DNA of 38,171 nucleotides from Lachnoclostridium sp. UBA5890 (GTDB taxonomy: Bacteria > Bacillota > Clostridia > Lachnospirales > Lachnospiraceae). Within the stretch, counting starts at the first letter, position 1. Every line of letters begins with the position of its first letter. Where the stretch lies: NCBI GenBank assembly GCA_002431395.1, contig DJEU01000002.1, forward strand, positions 56,398-94,568, written 5' to 3'. The notes beneath the pieces are model-generated. The model was not told the origin of the DNA. It saw only the letters and a program-made list of their open reading frames with translations, and ran no database searches. Position numbers and translations under genes: made by a program. Below, piece after piece: positions 9,215 through 16,925 of this stretch.

Positions 9215-9501
9215 TCGTCCTCCCCCTCTTCGTCATCCCACATCGGTTCCTCTTCTCCGCGAACCTCCGTCAAGGCATGTATTTTTTTCAATGTCATAAA
9301 GAAAAGAAGGCTTGTAACCCCGGCTCCAACCGCCGCTTCCGTGATCGCAAGATCGGGAGATTCCAAAAGGATCCAGATAATGCACATGATCACACTATAG
9401 GACATAAATATTACGATTGAAGTGAGGAGATTTTTATTCAGGCAGACAGCGACCGCACATACGATCAAAAATGTCACTAAAATGTAAGAAAAAATTGTCA
9501 T
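9211..9501 (-). CDS. MbhD-like subunit (DUF4040 / MrpA C-terminal type)
   Basis: This 96-residue protein has three hydrophobic helices. The motif SPDLAITEAAVGAG is the recognisable signature of the MbhD/MrpA C-terminal domain. The start is the ATG at 9501, preceded by GAGGAGG, and the earlier in-frame region to 9588 lacks a ribosome site. It overlaps mnhG by four bases upstream and the MbhE-MnhB gene by four bases downstream (ATGA in both cases), so the three should be translated in tight proportion. A free-standing MbhD together with MbhE-like sequence shows that MrpA is present here in split form. In complex I this region corresponds to part of NuoJ. Confidence 0.85.
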   Translation of the reverse strand: MTIFSYILVTFLIVCAVAVCLNKNLLTSIVIFMSYSVIMCIIWILLESPDLAITEAAVGAGVTSLLFFMTLKKIHALTEVRGEEEPMWDDEEGEDE

Positions 9502-9812
9502 TTTTCTTTTTCCTCCTCTTCTCTCTTTTTCTTTTTTTCTACCATCATCTGCGCGATCAGATGACTGGAAACCGGACTGGTTGTCCACAAAAAGGCGACG
9601 ACGAGTACCAGTTTAACGGTCGTAAACGAAAATCCAAAGAGTACGATAAGCCCGAGAATAATAAGTCCAAGACCTAATGTATCCCCCATCGCTGCCGCGT
9701 GCATCCGAGTCAGGCATTCAGAAAAACGATAGACTCCGATTGCGGCTGATATCATCACAAATACACCGCCGCTGATACAGATCGCTGCGGCAATAAAACG
9801 AATCCATTCCAT
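9498..9812 (-). CDS. mnhG: Mrp antiporter subunit G
   Basis: This 104-residue membrane protein of the MnhG/MrpG family starts MEWIRFIAAAICISGGVF, and the characteristic RFSECLTRMHAAAMGDTLG segment follows the first helix. It ends in a highly charged Lys/Glu tail. The ATG at 9812 has AAAGGATAAAGAG upstream. It starts 4 bases after the mnhF stop and overlaps the mbhD-like gene. MrpG is an accessory subunit needed for assembly of the antiporter in characterised systems. Confidence 0.9.
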   Translation of the reverse strand: MEWIRFIAAAICISGGVFVMISAAIGVYRFSECLTRMHAAAMGDTLGLGLIILGLIVLFGFSFTTVKLVLVVAFLWTTSPVSSHLIAQMMVEKKKKREEEEKEK

Positions 9813-9816
9813 CTCT

Positions 9817-10119
9817 TTATCCTTTCTCCTGCTCTTTGGCACGGCTTTTGTAACGACGTATAAAAATACGCGTCAATACAACGACTGCCAGAAAACTAAT
9901 CATGGTGTAGATCAACGCCACATCCAAAAGCCAGCTTTCTTTTAACACATAGGAAAGAAGGCAGATGGTGGCGATTGTCAATGTTCCGATCATATTTGCT
10001 GCCACGATCCGGTCACCCAGCTCCGGTCCTCGGATGGCTGCGATCAGGCAGGCGATCATACAGATTCCAAGCAAAATAAATACTATGATAAAAAATGGCT
10101 GCTGTATCGCTGTCAACAT
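9817..10119 (-). CDS. mnhF: Mrp antiporter subunit F
   Basis: This is a 100-residue, three-helix membrane protein. RGPELGDRIVAANMIG after the first helix is the MnhF/MrpF signature, and the aspartate in GDR is conserved in the family. Start ATG 10119 is preceded by GGGAGGTGAAGGC and overlaps the mnhE stop by seven bases. It is an accessory subunit of a Mrp-type cation/proton antiporter. Confidence 0.9.
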   Translation of the reverse strand: MLTAIQQPFFIIVFILLGICMIACLIAAIRGPELGDRIVAANMIGTLTIATICLLSYVLKESWLLDVALIYTMISFLAVVVLTRIFIRRYKSRAKEQEKG

Positions 10120-10586
10120 GCCTTCACCTCCCGTTCAATCTTTCTCAGTAACTGTACAAATGAGGAATTTTCCATTCCCTCTGCCATCGTTTGGTCAAGG
10201 CAGTGAATGGTGAATTTGTTCTCTGTCAGTTCTACCGTTATCGTTCCCGGTGTCAGTGTGATGGAATCTGCCAGGATCACATTGAGGCAGTTAATCTCGA
10301 ACGGCGTTTCCATCTCAACTACACATGGTTCGACTTCTTCTCTTTCATTGTAGACGAACCGCATGACTCCCACATTGGCTTTGATAATTTCCCAAAGCAG
10401 CAAAAAGACATAGCAAACAGCAAGGCCGGAAACCTTGCAAACTGCTATGTCTTTCTTTACGGAATATTCCAAAAATTTACAGCAAAACAAAAATACAGCA
10501 AGCGCGATCACTGCGCCAAATGCCACAATTTCCCCATTTATTTTACCATTCAACACAACCCAAAATATAAAAAATACCAAAAACAT
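10113..10586 (-). CDS. mnhE: Mrp antiporter subunit E
   Basis: This 157-residue protein of the MnhE/MrpE family has two hydrophobic helices at the N-terminus (about 1-35), a third near 55-70, then a soluble domain. The segment LADSITLTPGTITVEL is the family hallmark. The ATG at 10586 follows GGATGGAGAAGAC. It is the first gene of the ten-gene membrane cluster, 73 bases after purA. No good promoter is visible in that gap, only a hairpin with a poor T run, so part of the expression may come from purA read-through. Confidence 0.9.
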   Translation of the reverse strand: MFLVFFIFWVVLNGKINGEIVAFGAVIALAVFLFCCKFLEYSVKKDIAVCKVSGLAVCYVFLLLWEIIKANVGVMRFVYNEREEVEPCVVEMETPFEINCLNVILADSITLTPGTITVELTENKFTIHCLDQTMAEGMENSSFVQLLRKIEREVKAC

Positions 10587-10611
10587 GTCTTCTCCATCCT
10601 CGCTTTATGCA

Positions 10612-10648
10612 AAGAATGGAAACCAAGTTTTTCCCGATTTCCATTCTT
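10612..10648 (-). terminator. Hairpin between purA and mnhE, weak terminator
   Basis: An 11-bp perfect inverted repeat (AAGAATGGAAA / TTTCCATTCTT) separated by 15 bases follows the purA stop. On the transcribed minus strand it is followed by TTTGC, a short T run, so termination would be partial at best. It could set the ratio between purA and the downstream membrane cluster. Confidence 0.4.
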
Positions 10649-10659
10649 TTCCATATTCA

Positions 10660-11934
10660 TCAGCGATATATGATTTCATGTCGTCCCGGTCCATTCGATA
10701 CCATCTTGATCGGCACGCCAAGTTCTTTTTCAATAAATTCGATATATTTGCGGCAATTCTCCGGAAGTTTATCATATTCTGTAATGCCGCGGATCTCTTC
10801 TTTCCAACCCGGAAGCACTTCATAAACCGGTTTGGCTTTTTTGAGCTCTCTTGTCGTCGGAAAGTCTTTTGTCACTTTTCCGTCAATCTCATATCCAACG
10901 CAAATTGGAAGTTCATCGAGATAGCCAAGTACATCAAGTACGGTAAGCGCCACTTCTGTCGCACCCTGAATACGGCATCCATAACGGCTTGCTACCGCAT
11001 CAAACCATCCCATACGGCGTGGACGGCCTGTCGTAGCACCATATTCTCCACCATCACCACCGCGGCGGCGGAGTTCATCGGCCTCATCCCCAAAGATCTC
11101 ACTGACAAATTCTCCGGCTCCAACAGCACTGGAATATGCCTTTACAACGGTTACAATACGTCCGATCTCATATGGAGGGATTCCCGCTCCAATTGCTCCA
11201 TACGCAGCAAGTGTAGACGATGAAGTAACCATCGGATAGATTCCATGATCCGGATCTTTCAAGGATCCAAGCTGGCCCTCCAACAGGATACGTTTGCCCT
11301 GCTGTCTTGCTTCATAAAGATAAGCTGACACATCGCATACATAAGGCGCTACCATATCACGGTACTCTGCCAAAGTCTTCATCAACTCGTCAACATTCAA
11401 AGCCGGTTTGTGATAGAGATGCTCTAAGATCACGTTTTTCTGCACACAGATTCCCTCGATTTTTTCGCGAAGTGCTTCTTCGTCGAATAATTCAGAAACC
11501 TGTACACCGACTTTCGCATATTTATCAGAATAGAATGGCGCAATTCCTGATTTCGTAGAGCCAAATGACTTTCCAGCCAGACGCTCTTCCTCATATTGAT
11601 CAAACAGCACGTGGTAAGGCATTACAATTTGAGCACGATCCGACACCAAAATCTTCGGTTTCGGTACTCCCTGGTTTACAATGTCATTAATCTCGCGGAA
11701 CAGATCCGGAATATTTAATGCCACTCCATTTCCAATAATGCTTGTGGTATGATCATAGAACACTCCAGATGGAAGGATATGTAATGCAAATTTTCCATAA
11801 TCATTTACGATCGTATGTCCGGCATTGCTGCCTCCCTGAAAACGTACAATGATATCGGACTCTTCGCCCAGCATATCGGTAATCTTACCTTTTCCTTCGT
11901 CTCCCCAATTGGCTCCTACAACTGCTGTTACCAT
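10660..11934 (-). CDS. purA: Adenylosuccinate synthetase PurA
   Basis: PurA is the cytoplasmic enzyme that joins IMP and aspartate using GTP, the first step from IMP to AMP. The protein is 424 residues, the normal length. It has the P-loop-like GDEGKGK (11-17), the GSNAGHT motif near residue 35-41 that contains the catalytic histidine, the GSTKSGI segment and the C-terminal GPGRHE. The ATG at 11934 is preceded by AAGGAGGAATGGCTA. A well-formed promoter lies about 65 bases upstream and the leader can form a hairpin. purB, the next enzyme of the branch, is nearby in a separate operon beyond the toxin-antitoxin pair. Confidence 0.97.
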   Translation of the reverse strand: MVTAVVGANWGDEGKGKITDMLGEESDIIVRFQGGSNAGHTIVNDYGKFALHILPSGVFYDHTTSIIGNGVALNIPDLFREINDIVNQGVPKPKILVSDRAQIVMPYHVLFDQYEEERLAGKSFGSTKSGIAPFYSDKYAKVGVQVSELFDEEALREKIEGICVQKNVILEHLYHKPALNVDELMKTLAEYRDMVAPYVCDVSAYLYEARQQGKRILLEGQLGSLKDPDHGIYPMVTSSSTLAAYGAIGAGIPPYEIGRIVTVVKAYSSAVGAGEFVSEIFGDEADELRRRGGDGGEYGATTGRPRRMGWFDAVASRYGCRIQGATEVALTVLDVLGYLDELPICVGYEIDGKVTKDFPTTRELKKAKPVYEVLPGWKEEIRGITEYDKLPENCRKYIEFIEKELGVPIKMVSNGPGRHEIIYR

Positions 11935-11972
11935 TAGCCATTCCTCCTTAAACTCACGTTTTTCACCTTTTT

Positions 11973-11992
11973 TTGTATGCTAAGACGCATAC
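11973..11992 (-). other. Hairpin at the 5' end of the purA leader
   Basis: TGTATGC and GCATACA form a 7-bp stem with a six-base loop. It starts only a few bases after the predicted transcription start of purA and is followed by seven A residues, so it is not a terminator. A 5'-terminal stem of this kind may stabilise the message. No PurR box or purine riboswitch was recognised in the leader. Confidence 0.5.
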
Positions 11993-11997
11993 AATCT

Positions 11998-12026
11998 TAT
12001 TATATATGATTTTTCATAGGTTTGCA
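11998..12026 (-). promoter_or_regulatory. Sigma-A type promoter of purA
   Basis: On the minus strand TTGCAA (12021-12026) and a perfect TATAAT (11998-12003) are separated by exactly 17 bases. The predicted start lies near 11990, giving a leader of roughly 55 bases. Confidence 0.8.
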
Positions 12027-12177
12027 AGTGCAAAGACAATTTCTTTTTAAAAGGGAAATGTGAATAGGAGAACAGGCGAATCCTTGAATCCCTGCTGCTA
12101 AAAAACGTTTATCACCGCTAAGTGCATAAAGCACATTTTGTTTGCAGTCCCCTTTTCAACGTAAAATCTTCACATTG

Positions 12178-12612
12178 TTAGATTGTTCCACCAACTATCT
12201 TATCCATAAATTCCTTTGGATTCATCGCGTGAACTTCGGAATTTTCAAAATCCTTTGTATTACAAGTAATTATGTAATCTGCACCAACTTCCTTAGCGCA
12301 CTTGTCCTGCAAACAATCTTCGAAATCTCTAAAAAAGTCTCTATTAATAGCATCTATAATCTCATTCTTTGGCACAGATGCCACACTAAATATTTCACAA
12401 ATATCTCTTAAATTTTGTCTTCTTTCTTTATCGCTCCGTTTTCGCAGTACATACCACAATGTAGAAATAGTATGAAACGCAATATATCCAACGCATATTC
12501 CTCGCGCGCACATTTCTACAATCTTAATGGATTGCTCCAGATACTCATCTTGTCTGTTTGTGAGATAATTTAGCAAAACATTTGTATCAATCAATATCAC
12601 CATATTTTTCAA
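12178..12612 (-). CDS. PIN-domain toxin (VapC-like)
   Basis: This is a 144-residue PIN-domain protein, by family a metal-dependent RNase. It begins with strand-plus-acidic motif VILIDTNVLLNYL (Asp9, Asn11). It has further acidic residues in FRDFEDCLQ (about 95-101) and the C-terminal motif ITCNTKDF (115-122), the usual places for the metal-binding site. It overlaps the antitoxin gene by 26 bases if the TTG at 12612 is used. That codon sits six bases after AGGGGGG. The ATG at 12603 is the alternative but is 15 bases from that site. The target RNA cannot be told from sequence. It is placed between purA and purB, which suggests insertion into a purine locus. Confidence 0.8.
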   Translation of the reverse strand: MKNMVILIDTNVLLNYLTNRQDEYLEQSIKIVEMCARGICVGYIAFHTISTLWYVLRKRSDKERRQNLRDICEIFSVASVPKNEIIDAINRDFFRDFEDCLQDKCAKEVGADYIITCNTKDFENSEVHAMNPKEFMDKIVGGTI

Positions 12613-12874
12613 TCATTGCCCCCCTTCTCTCTTTTTCATAATCAAGCAGCTCTGATGATTTCTTTCTGTAAGCTTCCAGTCTTTTAAATGCGTCTAATTT
12701 TCTATCATCTTCCCGTGGTGCCGGTGCAGATATAATAAAGGGAATACATCTTTCCCTCAACACAGTTCTCGTATATGTTTCATAAAAAGTCTGTTTTGTC
12801 TGTCCCATCGCATCCAACAAATCATCAAGTTCCTCATAAATAGAATCTTCCAATCTTATGCTAATTGTTTTCAT
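12587..12874 (-). CDS. RelB/DinJ-like antitoxin
   Basis: This is a 95-residue protein. The N-terminus MKTISIRLEDSIYEELDDLL followed by MGQTKQTFYETYTRTVL fits the ribbon-helix-helix DNA-binding fold of RelB/DinJ antitoxins. The rest is rich in Lys, Arg, Asp and Glu, as expected for a flexible toxin-binding tail. The ATG at 12874 has AAGGGG nine bases upstream. The in-frame TTG at 12883 is too close to that site. Its end overlaps the toxin start, so the two are translationally coupled. RelB-type antitoxins often partner RelE toxins. A PIN partner, as here, is less common. Confidence 0.78.
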   Translation of the reverse strand: MKTISIRLEDSIYEELDDLLDAMGQTKQTFYETYTRTVLRERCIPFIISAPAPREDDRKLDAFKRLEAYRKKSSELLDYEKERRGAMIEKYGDID

Positions 12875-12907
12875 AGAAGTCAACCCCTTATATTTATATT
12901 TGAATCA

Positions 12908-12936
12908 ATTATATAGCATTTTGACGCAAATAGCAA
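12908..12936 (-). promoter_or_regulatory. Promoter of the toxin-antitoxin pair
   Basis: On the minus strand TTGCTA (12931-12936), a 17-base spacer and a perfect TATAAT (12908-12913) lie about 34 bases upstream of the antitoxin ATG. The AT-rich region around the start could hold the antitoxin operator, but no clean inverted repeat stands out. Confidence 0.7.
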
Positions 12937-13035
12937 GCAATAGTTTTCATTTTAATCTTTTTGTCTATCAATTCGTTTTCACAATTTTGGTATGTCCAAA
13001 AACGACTTTCATTATAACGCTCCCATAACACACAA

Positions 13036-13080
13036 GCAAAAAACAAGGGAACCTTTTTTTACACAGCTCCCTTGTTTTCA
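13036..13080 (-). terminator. Rho-independent terminator after purB
   Basis: AAAACAAGGGA and TCCCTTGTTTT form an 11-bp stem. On the minus strand the distal arm continues into six T residues. It lies about 60 bases beyond the purB stop and closes the GH3-purC-purF-purB operon. Confidence 0.85.
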
Positions 13081-13119
13081 AGCAAAGTTTTATTTCTTTA
13101 TTTTGACTTTTCTAACAGC

Positions 13120-13135
13120 GATCCTGAATAGTTAC
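13120..13135 (-). repeat. 16-bp copy of the palindromic-element flank
   Basis: Immediately after the purB stop the minus strand reads GTAACTATTCAGGATC. The same 16 bases occur on the plus strand at 38073-38088 at the edge of a palindromic element. Here no core or paired arms follow, so this looks like a solitary end of that repeat family. Confidence 0.6.
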
Positions 13136-13136
13136 C

Positions 13137-14591
13137 TTATACATTAATCTCCGCTTTTACACCAAGCAGTTCTTTGTTTTCATCCAAAATTGGCCGGATC
13201 ACATCGTTCATAAATTCAACCACCTGACTCGGTGCACGTCCTACGTACTTGCTTGGATCCATTGTCTTTTGCAGTTCTTCCAATGTCATCGGGAATTCAT
13301 CGTCCGCTGCGATGAGTTCAAGCAGGTTGTTTTCCAATCCGCGCTCTTTGACGTTGCGTCCCGCTTCCATCGAAAGCGTACGGATCTTTTCGTGCAGTTC
13401 CTGACGGTTTCCGCCGGCTTTTACGGCATCCATCATGATGTTTTCGGTTGCCATAAATGGAAGTTCTGACATCAAGCGTTTGGTAATTACTTTTTCGTAA
13501 ACCACCAAGCCATCTACGACATTGAGGTAAAGATCGAGCACACCGTCGATTGTCAAAAATGCTTCGGCTACGCTCAGACGTTTGTTTGCGGAATCATCCA
13601 ATGTTCTCTCAAACCACTGTGTGGCAGAAGTGATGGCAGGATTCAGCACATCGATCATCACATAACGGGAAAGAGATGCGATACGCTCACTTCGCATCGG
13701 ATTTCTCTTGTATGCCATCGCGGATGAACCGATCTGGCTCTTTTCAAAAGGTTCCTCTACTTCTTTCAAATGCTGAAGCAGACGGATATCATTTGAGAAC
13801 TTATGAGCACTTGCGGCAATTCCGGCAAGAACATTGCACACGCGGGTATCCAGCTTACGGGAATACGTCTGTCCGGATACCGGGAAGCAGGCATCAAATC
13901 CCATTTTTTCAGCGATCATTTTATCTGCTTTTTTACAAGCCTCTTCGTCGCCCTCAAACAATTCGAGGAAACTTGCCTGTGTTCCCGTTGTTCCTTTGGA
14001 ACCAAGAAGTTTCATATGGGAAAGTACATGATCCAGATCTTCCAGATCCATCACAAGTTCCTGCATCCAAAGTGTCGCACGTTTTCCGACGGTCGTCGGC
14101 TGTGCCGGCTGAAAATGCGTAAAGGCAAGTGTCGGAAGATCTTTATACTTCATCGCAAACTTCGAAAGTTCGTCGATAACATTGACCAATTTCTTCTTAA
14201 CCAGTTTCAATCCTTCTGTCATAATGATAACATCTGTGTTATCTCCGACATAACAGGATGTTGCTCCAAGGTGAATGATTCCGGCAGCTTTCGGACACTG
14301 TTGTCCATACGCATACACATGGCTCATTACATCGTGGCGCACTTCCTTTTCACGGGCTTTTGCCACATCATAATTGATATCATAGATGTGAGATTTCAAT
14401 TCCTCAATCTGCTCATCTGTGATACGTGGATTTCCGTCGGCATCTTTCAATCCCAGTTCTTTTTCCGTTTCTGCCAGGGCAATCCACAATTTTCTCCATG
14501 TGGAAAATTTCATATCCTGCGAGAAAATGTACTGCATTTCCTTACTGGAATAACGTTCAGACAACGGACTTGTATATCTGTCTGTGCTCAT
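13137..14591 (-). CDS. purB: Adenylosuccinate lyase PurB
   Basis: This fumarase/aspartase-superfamily enzyme splits SAICAR and adenylosuccinate with release of fumarate, acting twice in purine synthesis. The protein is 484 residues. Visible motifs are RHDVMSH (85-91), FTHFQPAQPTT (157-167) with the catalytic histidine, and the superfamily signature SSAMAYKRNP (289-298) on the mobile loop. ATG 14591 follows AAAGGAACTATACT. It is the last gene of the operon with purC and purF. A 126-base spacer with a palindromic repeat separates it from purF, and a strong terminator follows. Confidence 0.97.
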   Translation of the reverse strand: MSTDRYTSPLSERYSSKEMQYIFSQDMKFSTWRKLWIALAETEKELGLKDADGNPRITDEQIEELKSHIYDINYDVAKAREKEVRHDVMSHVYAYGQQCPKAAGIIHLGATSCYVGDNTDVIIMTEGLKLVKKKLVNVIDELSKFAMKYKDLPTLAFTHFQPAQPTTVGKRATLWMQELVMDLEDLDHVLSHMKLLGSKGTTGTQASFLELFEGDEEACKKADKMIAEKMGFDACFPVSGQTYSRKLDTRVCNVLAGIAASAHKFSNDIRLLQHLKEVEEPFEKSQIGSSAMAYKRNPMRSERIASLSRYVMIDVLNPAITSATQWFERTLDDSANKRLSVAEAFLTIDGVLDLYLNVVDGLVVYEKVITKRLMSELPFMATENIMMDAVKAGGNRQELHEKIRTLSMEAGRNVKERGLENNLLELIAADDEFPMTLEELQKTMDPSKYVGRAPSQVVEFMNDVIRPILDENKELLGVKAEINV

Positions 14592-14628
14592 AGTATAGTT
14601 CCTTTCTTACTTATGTTATTAGCAACTT

Positions 14629-14705
14629 CGGGCAACTGTGCGCCAAAGAACAGCAATTCTTTCGTGCAAGCACGACGACTCGCTGCTCTTTCACGCACAA
14701 GCCCG
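14629..14705. repeat. Palindromic element with conserved core, copy between purF and purB
   Basis: Outer arms CGGGC / GCCCG enclose further paired blocks (TGTGCG with CGCACA, and AAAGA plus CAGC with GCTG plus TCTTT), giving one long imperfect hairpin. At its tip, on the minus strand, is TCGTCGTGCTTGCACG followed by AAAGA. The same 21-base core, with one change, is at 38110-38130, also at the tip of a hairpin whose arms are entirely different. The left edge on the minus strand, TTACGATTCCGG, resembles the edge TAACTATTCAGG of the other copy. It lies in the 126-base purF-purB spacer. Confidence 0.75.
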
Positions 14706-14717
14706 GAATCGTAACCT

Positions 14718-16154
14718 TTATTGTTCATACTCACCGCGAATGTCTTCCTGCGGCGGTTCTACCGGATAATTTCCGGAAAAGCAGGCGTCGCAGTATCCAT
14801 GGTCCCCTTCGATCAGTTCATCCAGACGTTCTCCGTCCAAATAGCCGAGGGAATCTGCGCCAATCATTTGGCAGATCTGCTCTACCGTGTTGTTGTGTGC
14901 GATCAGCTGGTCACAGCTTGGCACATCCGTTCCAAAATAGCACGGATACAAAAATGGCGGCGAACTGATTCGCACATGCACCTCTTTGGCTCCGGCATTC
15001 TTTAACATTCTGACGATTCGCTCACTTGTCGTACCACGCACGATGGAATCATCGACCATGACGACACGTTTGCCGCGAACCACTTCTTTTAATACGTTCA
15101 ATTTGATCTTTACGCTGGATTCTCTGGCGGACTGCTTTGGTTTGATAAAGGTACGTCCGACATAACTGTTTTTGATAAATGCCGTTCCGTATGGGATTCC
15201 GGATTGCAATGCAAATCCCATGGCAGCAACATTTCCGGATTCCGGTACACCGACCACGATATCCGCGTCTGCCGGATGCATCTGCGCCAAAATTTTTCCA
15301 GCCATTATTCTACTGTTGTAGACACTGACGCCATCGAAATAACTGTCAGGTCTTGCGAAATAAATGTATTCAAAGATACATTTTGCTGAATGCTTGTTGC
15401 AAAGTGTCTCATCCGACTGGATGCCGTCTTTATCAAGCATTACGATCTCGCCCGGTTTCACATCCCGCACAAATTCTGCACCAACTGCGTCCAAGGCACA
15501 CGTCTCGGATGCCAGAATATAACTGTTGTCTCGTTTTCCGATAACCAATGGGCGAAATCCATAAGGATCTCTCGCTCCGATCAGTTTACGCGGACTCGAG
15601 ATGATCAGAGAATACGCCCCCTGCAGTTTCATCATCGCATTTTTTACTGCCTCCTCTGCCGTCGGCGTATGAAGGCGTTCCCGCGCGATCAGATATGCAA
15701 TTACTTCGGTATCGATCGTTGTGTGGAAAATAGCACCGGTATATTCCATCTCTTCACGCAGTTTATGTGCGTTGACCAGGTTTCCATTGTGAGCAAGCAT
15801 AAGTGTCCCTTTGACATAATTGAGCACAAGCGGCTGCACATTTTGGCTGTTGCTTGCCCCTGCTGTCGAATAGCGCACATGGCCTACTCCAATATTTCCT
15901 TTCAATTTTGACAAGTTCTCTTCGTCAAATACTTCATTGACAAGCCCCATTCCTTTTTGAACATCGACCTTGCGCTTCGGGCCGTTGGTATCACTGACGG
16001 CGATACCACAGCTCTCCTGCCCGCGATGCTGTAACGAAAATAACCCATAATAGATGGAGGAGGCTACATCTCCTCCATCCAGATCATACATACCAAATAC
16101 TCCACATTCTTCGTGAAGTCCATCCATTTTATATTGTTCGTACTCGGAATTCAT
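14718..16154 (-). CDS. purF: Amidophosphoribosyltransferase PurF
   Basis: PurF is the first enzyme of de novo purine synthesis, transferring glutamine nitrogen to PRPP. The protein is 478 residues. A 16-residue N-terminal extension precedes Cys17 in EECGVFG, so Cys17 should become the N-terminal nucleophile after propeptide removal, as known for the Bacillus-type enzyme. The glutaminase domain (LQHRGQES, GHVRYST) is followed by the phosphoribosyltransferase domain with VVMVDDSIVRGTT. Cysteines in KCIFEY, YPCYFG and YCDACF match the places of the [4Fe-4S] ligands of the Bacillus-type enzyme. ATG 16154 follows AAAGGACAGGCAG. It starts 15 bases after the purC stop. Confidence 0.97.
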   Translation of the reverse strand: MNSEYEQYKMDGLHEECGVFGMYDLDGGDVASSIYYGLFSLQHRGQESCGIAVSDTNGPKRKVDVQKGMGLVNEVFDEENLSKLKGNIGVGHVRYSTAGASNSQNVQPLVLNYVKGTLMLAHNGNLVNAHKLREEMEYTGAIFHTTIDTEVIAYLIARERLHTPTAEEAVKNAMMKLQGAYSLIISSPRKLIGARDPYGFRPLVIGKRDNSYILASETCALDAVGAEFVRDVKPGEIVMLDKDGIQSDETLCNKHSAKCIFEYIYFARPDSYFDGVSVYNSRIMAGKILAQMHPADADIVVGVPESGNVAAMGFALQSGIPYGTAFIKNSYVGRTFIKPKQSARESSVKIKLNVLKEVVRGKRVVMVDDSIVRGTTSERIVRMLKNAGAKEVHVRISSPPFLYPCYFGTDVPSCDQLIAHNNTVEQICQMIGADSLGYLDGERLDELIEGDHGYCDACFSGNYPVEPPQEDIRGEYEQ

Positions 16155-16169
16155 CTGCCTGTCCTTTCC

Positions 16170-16883
16170 TTATTTTGTCAATCCAATTCGTTTTGCCACT
16201 TCATTGTAAGCATCTTCTACACCACCAAGATCACGGCGGAAACGGTCTTTATCCAATTTTTCTCTGGTTTTAATATCCCAGAAACGACAGGTATCCGGAG
16301 AAATTTCATCTGCCAGAATAATGGTTCCATCACTTGTCTTACCAAATTCGATCTTGAAGTCGATCAATTCGATACCACAATCTTTAAAGAAATCGCAAAG
16401 GAAATCATTTACCATAAAGGCATATTTTGTAATGATATCAATATCTTCCTGTGTTGCAATGCCGATTGCTTTTGCAAAATAATCGTTGATGAGTGGATCT
16501 CCCAATGCATCATCTTTGTAACTAAATTCCAATGTAGGGCAGAGAAGTTTCTTTCCTTCCTCGATACCAAGGCGTTTTGAAAAACTTCCGGCTGCTGTAT
16601 TACGGACAATTACCTCAAGTGGGATAATTTTAACTTTTTTAACAGCGGTTTCACGATCACTAAGTTCTTCTACAAAATGAGTAGGAACGCCAGCTTTTTC
16701 CAATTTCTGGAACAAGAAATTTGTCATACGGTTGTTGATCACACCTTTTCCCACAATCGTTCCTTTTTTCTCGCCATTAAATGCGGTTGCATCATCTTTG
16801 TAGTCAACGATATATACGTCTTCTACATCTGTTGCATAAACTTTTTTTGCTTTTCCTTCATAGAGCATCTCTTTCTTTTCCAC
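16170..16883 (-). CDS. purC: SAICAR synthetase PurC
   Basis: PurC is the phosphoribosylaminoimidazole-succinocarboxamide synthase that ligates aspartate to CAIR with ATP. The protein is 237 residues, the normal size. Motifs are LYEGKAKKVY at the N-terminus, PLEVIVRNTAAGSF near residue 90, LIDFKIEFG near 175 and DEISPDTCRFWD near 195. The start is the GTG at 16883, eight bases after AAAGGAGG. It lies 42 bases downstream of the GH3-like gene and 15 bases upstream of purF. Confidence 0.97.
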   Translation of the reverse strand: MEKKEMLYEGKAKKVYATDVEDVYIVDYKDDATAFNGEKKGTIVGKGVINNRMTNFLFQKLEKAGVPTHFVEELSDRETAVKKVKIIPLEVIVRNTAAGSFSKRLGIEEGKKLLCPTLEFSYKDDALGDPLINDYFAKAIGIATQEDIDIITKYAFMVNDFLCDFFKDCGIELIDFKIEFGKTSDGTIILADEISPDTCRFWDIKTREKLDKDRFRRDLGGVEDAYNEVAKRIGLTK

Positions 16884-16925
16884 TTTTTTGTCCTCCTTTG
16901 CCGCTTTCGCGTAACTGATTGGTTA

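Noticed and set aside
1556..10586. Hydrogenase or complex I operon
   Set aside because: No catalytic, Fe-S or nucleotide-binding subunit is encoded here; only membrane-arm subunits are seen.
11935..12177. Purine riboswitch or PurR operator upstream of purA
   Set aside because: No conserved riboswitch core or recognisable paired PurR-like boxes were found; only a promoter and a short hairpin are visible.
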